NCBI GenBank assembly: GCA_045594645.1
Contig: JAZNYY010000086.1
Span: forward strand, 1-18,335
Reading direction: 5' to 3'
DNA: 18,335 nt
From: Fimenecus sp045594645
GTDB lineage: Bacteria; Bacillota; Clostridia; Oscillospirales; Acutalibacteraceae
A program made the position numbers and the translations under genes. How positions within the stretch are numbered: the stretch's first letter is position 1; the number at the start of each line of letters is the position of its first letter. The notes under the pieces were generated by a model that was not told the origin of the DNA, did not search any database, and worked only from the letters and a program-made list of their open reading frames with translations. Shown here one piece after another: positions 1-5,919 of this stretch.

Positions 1-42
1 GCAGTCAGTGCAATTCACAAGGCATTCTTCCCTGCGGAGTAA
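1..42 (+). CDS. C-terminal end of an upstream gene, possibly aspartate kinase
   Basis: The first base opens a reading frame of 13 codons (AVSAIHKAFFPAE) ending in TAA at 40-42, followed at once by a terminator hairpin, as expected for the end of a gene cut by the window edge. The tail resembles the 'AV.ALH.AFF' ending common in the ACT-domain C terminus of aspartate kinases. That would fit the lysine/diaminopimelate genes dapF and dapL further along, but 13 residues are too few for a firm call. Confidence 0.35.
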   Translation, partial: AVSAIHKAFFPAE

Positions 43-51
43 TTGTGTCTA

Positions 52-81
52 AAAAGAGAAACTTTAAATAGTTTCTCTTTT
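52..81 (+). terminator. Intrinsic terminator upstream of guaB
   Basis: A perfect 12-bp inverted repeat (arms 52-63 and 70-81, 6-nt loop 64-69) starts ten bases after the stop of the upstream partial gene. The descending arm ends in TTTT. Its A-rich left arm would give a U-tract on the other strand as well. It separates the upstream gene from guaB. Confidence 0.75.
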
Positions 82-83
82 CT

Positions 84-108
84 TATAATGAATTTTAATG
101 TGAAGGAG
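84..108 (+). promoter_or_regulatory. Probable guaB promoter -10 and ribosome site
   Basis: A perfect TATAAT (84-89) directly follows the terminator arm. The -35 region falls inside the hairpin (about 63-68, TTTAAA) and is poor, so the -35 call is weak. The ribosome site AAGGAG (103-108) lies nine bases before the guaB ATG at 118 and decides that start. I see no purine riboswitch fold in this short leader. Confidence 0.5.
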
Positions 109-117
109 ATATAAATT

Positions 118-1578
118 ATGACAGATAAGTTTGCAAAAGAAGGACTTACCTTTGATGACGTGCTTCTCATTCCTGCAGAAAGTGACGTTCTTCCAAGTGA
201 TGTTGATATTTCAACTCAGCTTACAAAAACAATTAAATTGAATACACCTGTCATCACAGCAGCTATGGATACAGTTACTGAAAGTAATATGGCTATTGCT
301 ATTGCTCGTGAGGGTGGTATTGGTATTATTCATAAGAATATGTCAATCGAGGCTCAGAAAGCACAGGTTGACAAGGTTAAGAGAAGTGAAAACGGCGTTA
401 TCAACAACCCATTCTTCTTATCTCCTGAAAATACAGTACAGGAAGCAGACAATCTTATGCACCGTTATAAGATTTCAGGTGTTCCTGTATGTGATGAAAA
501 CGGCAAGCTCGTTGGTATTCTCACAAACCGTGATATGAGATTTATTGCTGATTACAGTGGTAAAATTAAGGATTATATGACAAGTGAAGGTCTTGTTACT
601 GCTCCTGTTGGCACAAGCCACGACGAAGCAAAGAAAATCCTTATGAAACATAAGATTGAAAAACTTCCTTTAGTTGATGAAGCTGGTTACCTTAAAGGCC
701 TTATCACAATTAAAGATATTGAAAAAGCAGTTAAATATCCAAACTCAGCTCGTGACTCAATGGGTCGTCTTCTTTGTGGTGCTGCTGTTGGTGCTACTGC
801 AGACGTACTTGACAGAGTTGCAGCTCTTGTTGAAGCAGGAGTTGATATGATTACACTTGACTCTGCTCATGGTCATAGCCACGGCATTATCAATGCTGTT
901 GCTAAAGTTAAAGCAGCATACCCTGACCTTCCACTTATCGGTGGTAACATTGCAACTGCAGAAGCAACAAAAGCACTTATTGATGCAGGTGCAGACTGTG
1001 TTAAGGTTGGTATCGGCCCAGGGTCTATCTGTACAACTCGTGTTGTTGCAGGTATCGGTGTTCCACAGATTACTGCAGTTTATGACTCAGCAAACGAGGC
1101 AGCAAAACACGGTATTACAGTAATTGCTGACGGTGGTATTAAATATTCAGGTGAAATCGTTAAAGCTATTGCAGCTGGTGCTTCTGCTATTATGGTTGGT
1201 TCACTTGTTGCAGGTTGTGAAGAATCACCAGGTGAAAGCGAAATCTACCAAGGTCGTCAGTTCAAGGTTTATCGTGGTATGGGTAGTATTGCTGCTATGA
1301 ACAACGGCTCAAAAGACAGATATTTCCAAGCAAATAACAAGAAACTTGTTCCAGAAGGCGTTGAAGGTCGTGTTCCTTACAAAGGACTCCTTTCAGATAC
1401 AATTTATCAGCTTATGGGTGGTCTTAAAGCAGGTATGGGTTACTGTGGTTGCGCAACAATCGAAGAACTCAAAACAAAGACACAGTTTATCAGAATTACA
1501 AACGCAGGTCTTAAAGAAAGCCATCCTCATGATGTTTATATTACCAAGGAAGCACCAAACTACTCCGGTAATATGTAA
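118..1578 (+). CDS. guaB: IMP dehydrogenase
   Basis: Oxidises IMP to XMP with NAD+, the committed step of guanine nucleotide synthesis, in the cytosol. The 486-residue product has the usual full length. The N-terminal barrel half begins 'KEGLTFDDVLLIPAESDVLP', a typical GuaB opening. Two CBS domains follow at about residues 95-205 ('SGVPVCDENGKLVGILTNRD' and 'EKLPLVDEAGYLKGLIT'). The barrel then resumes with 'GGNIATAEATKALIDAGAD', the catalytic loop GPGSICTTR (nucleophile Cys305) and 'DGGIKYSGEIVKAIAAGA'. The mobile flap region carries 'YRGMGSIAAM'. The start is fixed by AAGGAG nine bases upstream. The stop TAA overlaps the ATG of the RAYT gene (TAATG), so the transposase gene can be translationally coupled to guaB. 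guaB often stands alone; here nothing separates it from the next two genes. Confidence 0.97.
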   Translation: MTDKFAKEGLTFDDVLLIPAESDVLPSDVDISTQLTKTIKLNTPVITAAMDTVTESNMAIAIAREGGIGIIHKNMSIEAQKAQVDKVKRSENGVINNPFFLSPENTVQEADNLMHRYKISGVPVCDENGKLVGILTNRDMRFIADYSGKIKDYMTSEGLVTAPVGTSHDEAKKILMKHKIEKLPLVDEAGYLKGLITIKDIEKAVKYPNSARDSMGRLLCGAAVGATADVLDRVAALVEAGVDMITLDSAHGHSHGIINAVAKVKAAYPDLPLIGGNIATAEATKALIDAGADCVKVGIGPGSICTTRVVAGIGVPQITAVYDSANEAAKHGITVIADGGIKYSGEIVKAIAAGASAIMVGSLVAGCEESPGESEIYQGRQFKVYRGMGSIAAMNNGSKDRYFQANNKKLVPEGVEGRVPYKGLLSDTIYQLMGGLKAGMGYCGCATIEELKTKTQFIRITNAGLKESHPHDVYITKEAPNYSGNM

Positions 1579-2054
1579 TGGAAGATAAGCCTAAACTTCC
1601 AAAAAGAAAAAAGATTAGGTTAGAGGGTTATGATTATAGCAGTGAAGGGTGTTATTTCATAACAATATGTACGGAAAGCCGTAAAAACTTATTGTCAATT
1701 GTAGGGGACGCCGACCTCGGCGTCCCGAAAGAGATTACGCTGAAACCTTATGGCAAAATTGCAGAAAAATATATTTTGTCAATGGAAAGTGCGTATGAAT
1801 GTATTACTGTTAATAATTATATTGTTATGCCGAATCATGTGCATCTGTTGGTGTCGATAGACACTTACGGGCTGCCGGGGTCGGCGGCCCCTACAATTCC
1901 TAATTTGATAAGAGTGTATAAAAGGTTGGTAAATCGTGATTGCAAACATAAAATTTGGCAACGAGGATATATCGACCACATAATTCGTAATCAAATGGAT
2001 TTTGAGTACCATTGGAACTACATTGAATACAATGCGTTAAAGGAATATAAATAA
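1578..2054 (+). CDS. REP-associated tyrosine transposase (RAYT), Y1/HUH family
   Basis: A 158-residue single-strand DNA nuclease of the IS200-like Y1 family, which nicks and moves or maintains palindromic repeats. The HUH metal motif is in 'MPNHVHLLV' (His87, His89). The C-terminal 'IWQRGYIDHIIRN' and 'WNYIEYN' blocks are typical of RAYTs. Tyr148 in the latter is the likely nucleophile by position; Tyr131 keeps one tyrosine of the usual 'YY' pair. The length is normal and the frame intact, so it may be active. Two GC-rich palindromes (1701-1727 and 1869-1894) sit inside the frame in what look like variable loops, encoding VGDADLGVP and YGLPGSAAPT. The gene overlaps guaB at TAATG and ends one base before glyA, whose ribosome site it contains. 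No terminal inverted repeats or target duplications are visible around it. Confidence 0.9.
   Translation: MEDKPKLPKRKKIRLEGYDYSSEGCYFITICTESRKNLLSIVGDADLGVPKEITLKPYGKIAEKYILSMESAYECITVNNYIVMPNHVHLLVSIDTYGLPGSAAPTIPNLIRVYKRLVNRDCKHKIWQRGYIDHIIRNQMDFEYHWNYIEYNALKEYK
1701..1727 (+). repeat. REP-like palindrome inside the RAYT gene, copy 1
   Basis: The tag GTAGGGG (1701-1707) leads into a perfect 10-bp stem (GGGACGCCGA at 1705-1714, its complement at 1717-1726) with CC at the centre. A tetranucleotide-like tag beside a hairpin is the layout of REP sequences that RAYTs recognise. It is read in frame as VGDADLGVP within the transposase. It matches copy 2 in the opposite orientation and belongs with the two copies at the right end of the window. 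Confidence 0.8.
1869..1894 (-). repeat. REP-like palindrome inside the RAYT gene, copy 2 (inverted)
   Basis: On the minus strand this reads GTAGGGG (from 1894 leftward) followed by a 9-bp stem with one G-T mismatch (arms 1869-1877 and 1882-1890, loop 1878-1881). Compared with copy 1, the block CGCCGACC and the closing CCCG are shared, and only a few stem bases differ. The two copies face each other about 140 bases apart, around the HUH-coding part of the gene, so the transcript could also pair copy 1 with copy 2. Confidence 0.78.
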
Positions 2055-2055
2055 A

Positions 2056-3309
2056 ATGTTTGAAAATTTATTAGATACAATCGGATTTATAAACAACACT
2101 GACCCTGAAGTTGCGTCTGCTATGGGGCTTGAGCTCAAAAGACAGCGTGAAAACCTTGAGCTTATCGCAAGTGAAAATATTGTGTCCCCTGCGGTTATGG
2201 CGGCAATGGGCAGTGTGCTTACAAACAAATATGCTGAGGGCTACCCCGGAAAAAGATACTACGGCGGTTGTCAGCATGTTGATGTGGTTGAAGATATTGC
2301 ACGCGACAGACTCAAAAAGCTTTTCGGTGCAAAATATGCTAATGTTCAGCCACATTCGGGCGCACAGGCAAATATGGCGGTTTATTTCGCTCTTATTCAG
2401 CCCGGCGACACAGTTATGGGTATGAACTTGGCAGAGGGTGGCCACTTAACTCACGGCTCACCTGTTAATATGTCAGGTAAATACTATAATTTCGTTCCCT
2501 ACGGTGTTGACGAAAACGGTTTCCTCGATTATGAAGCATTTGAACAGAAGGCAAAGGAATGTCAGCCAAAGCTTATCGTAGCAGGTGCTTCTGCATATCC
2601 CCGTACAATCGACTTTGAGAAAATGGCAAACATTGCTCACAGCGTTGGCGCATACTTTATGGTTGATATGGCTCATATTGCAGGTCTTGTAGCGGCAGGA
2701 CTTCACCCATCACCCGTGCCCTATGCAGATGTTGTAACTTCAACAACTCATAAAACTCTTCGCGGCCCTCGTGGCGGTATCATTCTCTGCAAGGATGAAG
2801 AATTCGGAATGCAGTTCAATAAAGCAATCTTCCCCGGTACACAGGGCGGACCTTTAATGCACATTATCGCGGGTAAGGCAGTTTGCTTTGGTGAGGCGCT
2901 CAGCGACGATTTCAAGGCATATCAGCAGAGAGTTATTGACAATGCAAAGGCATTGGCAGAGGGACTTACAAAGCGTGGTATCAATCTTGTGTCGGGCGGT
3001 ACAGACAATCACTTAATGCTTGTTGACCTTCGTTCAGTTGGTGTTACAGGTAAAGAGCTTGAGCACCGTCTTGATGAAGTTCACATTACTGCTAATAAAA
3101 ACGCAATCCCCAATGACCCCGAAAAGCCCTTTGTTACAAGCGCATTAAGACTTGGTACTCCCGCAGTAACAACAAGAGGTCTCGGCGTTGAAGATATGGA
3201 CAAGATTGCAGAGTTTATTTATCTTGCTGCAACTGATTTTGAAAATCAGAAAGAATACATCACAAACGGAGTAGCAGAAATCTGCAAAAAATATCCACTT
3301 TATGAATAA
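2056..3309 (+). CDS. glyA: Serine hydroxymethyltransferase
   Basis: A PLP enzyme that interconverts serine and glycine while loading one carbon on tetrahydrofolate. It feeds purine and thymidylate synthesis, which suits its place after guaB. The 417-residue length is standard. Visible family blocks are 'LIASENIVSPAVMAAMGS' near the N terminus, 'YPGKRYYGGC', 'HSGAQANMAVYFAL', 'VDMAHIAGLVAAG' and the PLP-lysine block 'STTHKTLRGPRGG' (Lys233). The start codon lies one base after the RAYT stop, so no intergenic promoter is possible. The ribosome site AAAGGA (2039-2044) is inside the last codons of the RAYT gene, with a rather long 11-base spacing. glyA therefore depends on readthrough from guaB or on a promoter hidden in the RAYT gene. 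Confidence 0.97.
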   Translation: MFENLLDTIGFINNTDPEVASAMGLELKRQRENLELIASENIVSPAVMAAMGSVLTNKYAEGYPGKRYYGGCQHVDVVEDIARDRLKKLFGAKYANVQPHSGAQANMAVYFALIQPGDTVMGMNLAEGGHLTHGSPVNMSGKYYNFVPYGVDENGFLDYEAFEQKAKECQPKLIVAGASAYPRTIDFEKMANIAHSVGAYFMVDMAHIAGLVAAGLHPSPVPYADVVTSTTHKTLRGPRGGIILCKDEEFGMQFNKAIFPGTQGGPLMHIIAGKAVCFGEALSDDFKAYQQRVIDNAKALAEGLTKRGINLVSGGTDNHLMLVDLRSVGVTGKELEHRLDEVHITANKNAIPNDPEKPFVTSALRLGTPAVTTRGLGVEDMDKIAEFIYLAATDFENQKEYITNGVAEICKKYPLYE

Positions 3310-3320
3310 TCATTAGACAA

Positions 3321-3362
3321 AATCCCCACTGCATAAAATGTAGAAAAATGCAGTGGGGGATT
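3321..3362 (+). promoter_or_regulatory. Hairpin that encloses the dapF ribosome site
   Basis: Arms 3321-3334 and 3348-3362 pair over 14 bp with one bulged G; the core is CCCCACTGCA/TGCAGTGGGG. The descending arm contains the GGGGGA (3355-3360) that is the only ribosome site for dapF (ATG 3366). There is no U-run after the stem, only ATTATAATG, so it is a poor terminator. It is more likely a translation-limiting or transcript-stabilising structure between glyA and dapF. Confidence 0.65.
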
Positions 3363-3365
3363 ATA

Positions 3366-4199
3366 ATGAAATTCACAAAAATGCACGGCGCGGGCAATGA
3401 CTATATTTATATTGATTGTTTCAACGAAACGGTAGAAAATCCCGAAAGCCTTGCAAAAAAATTGAGTGACAGACATTTTGGCATTGGTGCAGACGGTATA
3501 GTGCTCATTAAACCGTCAAAAACAGCCGATTGCTTTATGGATATTTATAATGCAGACGGCTCACGCGCGAAAATGTGCGGTAATGCGGTGCGGTGCACGG
3601 CGAAATACATATTTGATAACAAAATAAAGAAATCAATAATCAAAATTGATACTCTCAGCGGAATAAAAGCCGTTGAAATACTCACAGAAAACGGTGTTGC
3701 CGTTGGCGGTAGGGTGAATATGGGCAAGCCAATACTCAGCGGTCATCAAATTCCCACAAGATACGGCGACAGCATTGTTAAAAACAAAATTCTTAATATT
3801 GACAACAAAGATTATGAAATAACCTGTGTGTCAATGGGCAATCCCCATTGCGTAGTTTTTCATAGTGATATACATAAATTAAACCTTGAAAAAATTGGTC
3901 CGTTTTTTGAAAAACACGAGATGTTTCCCGAACGGATAAACACAGAATTTGTAGAGATTATAGATAAAAATCATCTCAAAATGCGCGTTTGGGAGCGTGG
4001 CAGCGGTGAAACCCTTGCTTGCGGAACAGGTGCGTGCGCCTCAGCGGTAGCAAGCATTATAAATGGCTTTTGCGACAAAAATAAAGACATTGAAATTCAA
4101 GCCCGTGGCGGAAGTTTATTTGTCAAATGGGGCGAAAATGACAATGTGTATTTAAGCGGAACCGCAGTTGAGGTTTTCAAAGGCGAAATAAATGTGTAA
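3366..4199 (+). CDS. dapF: Diaminopimelate epimerase
   Basis: Converts LL-diaminopimelate to the meso form, the precursor of lysine and of the peptidoglycan cross-link, without a cofactor. The two catalytic cysteines are present: Cys71 in 'KMCGNAVRC' and Cys219 in 'ETLACGTGACAS'. The N-terminal 'MKFTKMHGAGNDYIYID' and the mid-protein 'SMGNPHCVVF' are standard family blocks. I chose the ATG at 3366 (277 residues) over an in-frame start at 3348: it has GGGGGA five bases upstream and gives the canonical N terminus. The next gene, dapL, makes its substrate, so the two encode consecutive steps. Its ribosome site is buried in the preceding hairpin, so translation may depend on ribosomes or factors opening that stem. 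Confidence 0.97.
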   Translation: MKFTKMHGAGNDYIYIDCFNETVENPESLAKKLSDRHFGIGADGIVLIKPSKTADCFMDIYNADGSRAKMCGNAVRCTAKYIFDNKIKKSIIKIDTLSGIKAVEILTENGVAVGGRVNMGKPILSGHQIPTRYGDSIVKNKILNIDNKDYEITCVSMGNPHCVVFHSDIHKLNLEKIGPFFEKHEMFPERINTEFVEIIDKNHLKMRVWERGSGETLACGTGACASAVASIINGFCDKNKDIEIQARGGSLFVKWGENDNVYLSGTAVEVFKGEINV

Positions 4200-4204
4200 A
4201 AAAT

Positions 4205-4221
4205 ATTGTCGGAGGGACAAT
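4205..4221 (+). promoter_or_regulatory. Small hairpin displaying the dapL ribosome site in its loop
   Basis: ATTGTC (4205-4210) and GACAAT (4216-4221) are exact complements around the five-base loop GGAGG (4211-4215), the dapL Shine-Dalgarno sequence; the ATG is at 4223. The 6-bp stem is AT-rich and weak. A loop position would present rather than hide the ribosome site, the opposite of the dapF arrangement. The arrangement could be chance. Confidence 0.45.
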
Positions 4222-4222
4222 T

Positions 4223-5437
4223 ATGAAAATAAATGATAATTTCTTAAAAATTCAGAGTTCTTACCTTTTCTCAAACATTGCAAAAAAGGTAAATGCTTAT
4301 GTTGCGGCTAATCCCGACAAGCCGATTATCCGTCTTGGTATCGGCGATGTTACCCGCCCCCTTGCTGATGCTTGTATTGAGGCTATGCACAAGGCAGTTG
4401 ACGAAATGGCAAACGAGAAAACCTTTATGGGTTATCCGCCCGAATACGGTCACAAGTGGCTTTTAGACGCAATCAATGAAAACGATTACAAAGCTCGCGG
4501 AGTAGAGCTTGATAACAGCGAAATCTTTGTTTCTGACGGTGCAAAGAGCGATTGCGGAAACATCGGTGATATTTTCTCAACAGATAACAAGGTTGCAGTT
4601 TGCGACCCCGTTTATCCCGTTTATGTTGATACAAATGTTATGAGCGGTCGTTCAGGTGATAAGACAGCAGAGGGCTGGAGCAATATTTATTATATGCCCT
4701 GCAATGCAGAAAACGGATTTTTGCCCGAGCTCCCCACAGAAAAGGTTGATATTATCTATCTTTGCTTCCCCAACAACCCAACAGGTATGGCGGCAACAAA
4801 GGATGAGCTTAAAAAGTGGGTTGATTATGCAAACGAAAACGGCGCAGTAATCCTTTTTGACTCTGCCTATGAAGCATTTATCACAGAGGAAAATGTTCCT
4901 CATTCAATCTATGAAATCGAGGGTGCAAAGAGCTGTGCAATCGAATTCAGAAGCTTTTCAAAAACAGCAGGCTTTACAGGTGTTCGTTGCGGTTACACAG
5001 TAGTGCCACACGACATCAAGGTTGACGGTGTTGAACTCAACGCACTCTGGGCTCGTCGTCAGGCAACAAAGTTCAACGGCGTTTCATATATCACACAGAG
5101 AGCTGCCGAGGCTTGCTATTCAGAAGAGGGTAAAAAGCAAATCCGCGAAATCATTGCATATTATCAGAACAATGCAAAGATTATCTATAACGGACTTAAA
5201 GAGTGCGGATTTACAGTTTACGGTGCTGTGAATTCACCTTATGTATGGCTCAAAACTCCTGATGGAATGAGCAGTTGGAAATTCTTCGACACTCTTCTTG
5301 AAAACATTCAGGTTGTTGGTACTCCCGGCGAGGGCTTTGGACCAAGCGGTGAAGGTTATTTCCGTTTGACCGCCTTCGGTTCAACCGAAAACACACTCAA
5401 AGCAGTTGAAAGAATTAAAAATTATTTTGTTAAATGA
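4223..5437 (+). CDS. dapL: LL-diaminopimelate aminotransferase
   Basis: A PLP enzyme of fold type I that converts tetrahydrodipicolinate directly to LL-diaminopimelate using glutamate, bypassing the acylated intermediates. Its product is the DapF substrate. The 404 residues match the family. Visible blocks are 'IIRLGIGDVTRPL' near the N terminus, 'FMGYPPEYGHKWLLDAI', 'VSDGAKSDCGN', 'VCDPVYPVYVD', 'LCFPNNPTGM' and the PLP lysine in 'FRSFSKTAGFTGVRCGY' (Lys247). This set separates DapL from general aspartate aminotransferases. The start is fixed by GGAGG seven bases upstream. The gene lies 23 bases after dapF and is surely cotranscribed with it. The stop TGA (5435-5437) is followed directly by a fragment of another RAYT gene. 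Confidence 0.95.
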   Translation: MKINDNFLKIQSSYLFSNIAKKVNAYVAANPDKPIIRLGIGDVTRPLADACIEAMHKAVDEMANEKTFMGYPPEYGHKWLLDAINENDYKARGVELDNSEIFVSDGAKSDCGNIGDIFSTDNKVAVCDPVYPVYVDTNVMSGRSGDKTAEGWSNIYYMPCNAENGFLPELPTEKVDIIYLCFPNNPTGMAATKDELKKWVDYANENGAVILFDSAYEAFITEENVPHSIYEIEGAKSCAIEFRSFSKTAGFTGVRCGYTVVPHDIKVDGVELNALWARRQATKFNGVSYITQRAAEACYSEEGKKQIREIIAYYQNNAKIIYNGLKECGFTVYGAVNSPYVWLKTPDGMSSWKFFDTLLENIQVVGTPGEGFGPSGEGYFRLTAFGSTENTLKAVERIKNYFVK

Positions 5438-5438
5438 G

Positions 5439-5469
5439 TGAATACAACGCATTGAAGGAATACATATAA
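5439..5469 (+). pseudogene. Relic of the 3' end of a second RAYT gene
   Basis: Read from 5440, this stretch encodes EYNALKEYI and a TAA stop, against EYNALKEYK and TAA at the end of the intact RAYT (2025-2054). The two align without gaps. Four of the five differences are silent third-base changes (AAC/AAT, GCA/GCG, TTG/TTA, TAC/TAT), so the relic comes from a RAYT that diverged as a working gene, not from a recent copy of the neighbour. Nothing upstream remains: the match stops at the dapL stop codon. No start, HUH motif or palindrome is present. Confidence 0.65.
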
Positions 5470-5470
5470 C

Positions 5471-5506
5471 AAAAAAGGGACTGTCCGTGGATTTGGGCAG
5501 TCCCTT
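5471..5506. terminator. Two-way terminator between dapL and the AbrB-like gene
   Basis: AAGGGACTG (5475-5483) pairs with CAGTCCCTT (5498-5506) over 9 bp, extended inward by three more pairs. On the minus strand the stem is followed by a run of six T (complement of A5471-5476), an excellent terminator for the AbrB-like gene. On the plus strand the tail is only AT-rich, so it ends the dapL transcript less surely. Confidence 0.8.
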
Positions 5507-5517
5507 AAATATATATT

Positions 5518-5748
5518 TTATAAATTTTTGATTTTATCAATACATTTCTGGCAAAGTGAGAATTCTTCATTTAGATTTTCTTCACTGCCACAGATTTTAC
5601 AGGAGGGAGTTTTTCGCTCAATAATAATTCTGCCGTTTTCTTCTTTAATGCTTGCTTCGTCGTCAATTTCAAGGCATGCTTTTTTTCGGTATTCCATTGG
5701 AATTACAATTCGTCCTAATTTGTCAATTTTTCTGACATATTCCGTCAT
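5518..5748 (-). CDS. AbrB/SpoVT-type regulator with C-terminal four-cysteine motif
   Basis: A 76-residue protein. Residues 1-44 ('MTEYVRKIDKLGRIVIPMEY' onward) form the swapped-hairpin AbrB DNA-binding domain; 'KIDKLGRIVIP' is its signature. Residues about 50-76 carry CKIC...CQKC, a probable zinc ribbon, which AbrB proper lacks. I take the ATG at 5748 rather than an in-frame start 21 bases upstream: AAAGGAG lies just before it and the product then starts at the domain. Such proteins usually act as transition-state or antitoxin-like DNA binders. No toxin gene is adjacent, so a free-standing regulator is likelier. It is transcribed away from the aminotransferase operon across an intergenic stretch with TTTTTGCA palindromes, which may be its operators. 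The target genes are unknown. Confidence 0.85.
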   Translation of the reverse strand: MTEYVRKIDKLGRIVIPMEYRKKACLEIDDEASIKEENGRIIIERKTPSCKICGSEENLNEEFSLCQKCIDKIKNL

Positions 5749-5783
5749 CTTTATCACTCCTTTTGCCATATTTTACCATATAT

Positions 5784-5865
5784 TTTTGCAAAAGTCTGTC
5801 GAATTCTGAAAATATTTCAAAATTTTTCAACTTTTTTCTTTTATTTTTGCAGTTGCTTGCAAAAA
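5784..5865. promoter_or_regulatory. Repeated TTTTTGCA half-sites, possible operators
   Basis: The divergent gap between the AbrB-like gene and the aminotransferase operon holds a perfect 10-bp palindrome TTTTGCAAAA (5784-5793). It also holds a larger one, with arms TTTTTGCA (5844-5851) and TGCAAAAA (5858-5865) around a six-base spacer. The second covers the -35 element of the aminotransferase promoter. Repeated symmetric sites at a regulator's own divergent promoter region suggest binding sites, but AT-rich DNA produces such matches by chance. Confidence 0.4.
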
Positions 5866-5886
5866 GAGTATATATTGTGATAAAAT
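5857..5886 (+). promoter_or_regulatory. Probable promoter of the aminotransferase-rsmA-cca operon
   Basis: TTGCAA (5857-5862) and TAAAAT (5881-5886) are separated by 18 bases and lie 34 bases before the ATG at 5920. The -10 box matches 5 of 6 consensus bases. The -35 overlaps the right arm of the TTTTTGCA palindrome, so a bound regulator would block it. Confidence 0.55.
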
Positions 5887-5919
5887 TATTAGTAAATTAT
5901 TCAAGTCTGGTGACCAAAA

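Noticed and set aside
43..117. Purine or PRPP riboswitch ahead of guaB
   Set aside because: The 75-base leader holds only a simple terminator hairpin and promoter; no junction or pseudoknot elements of those classes.
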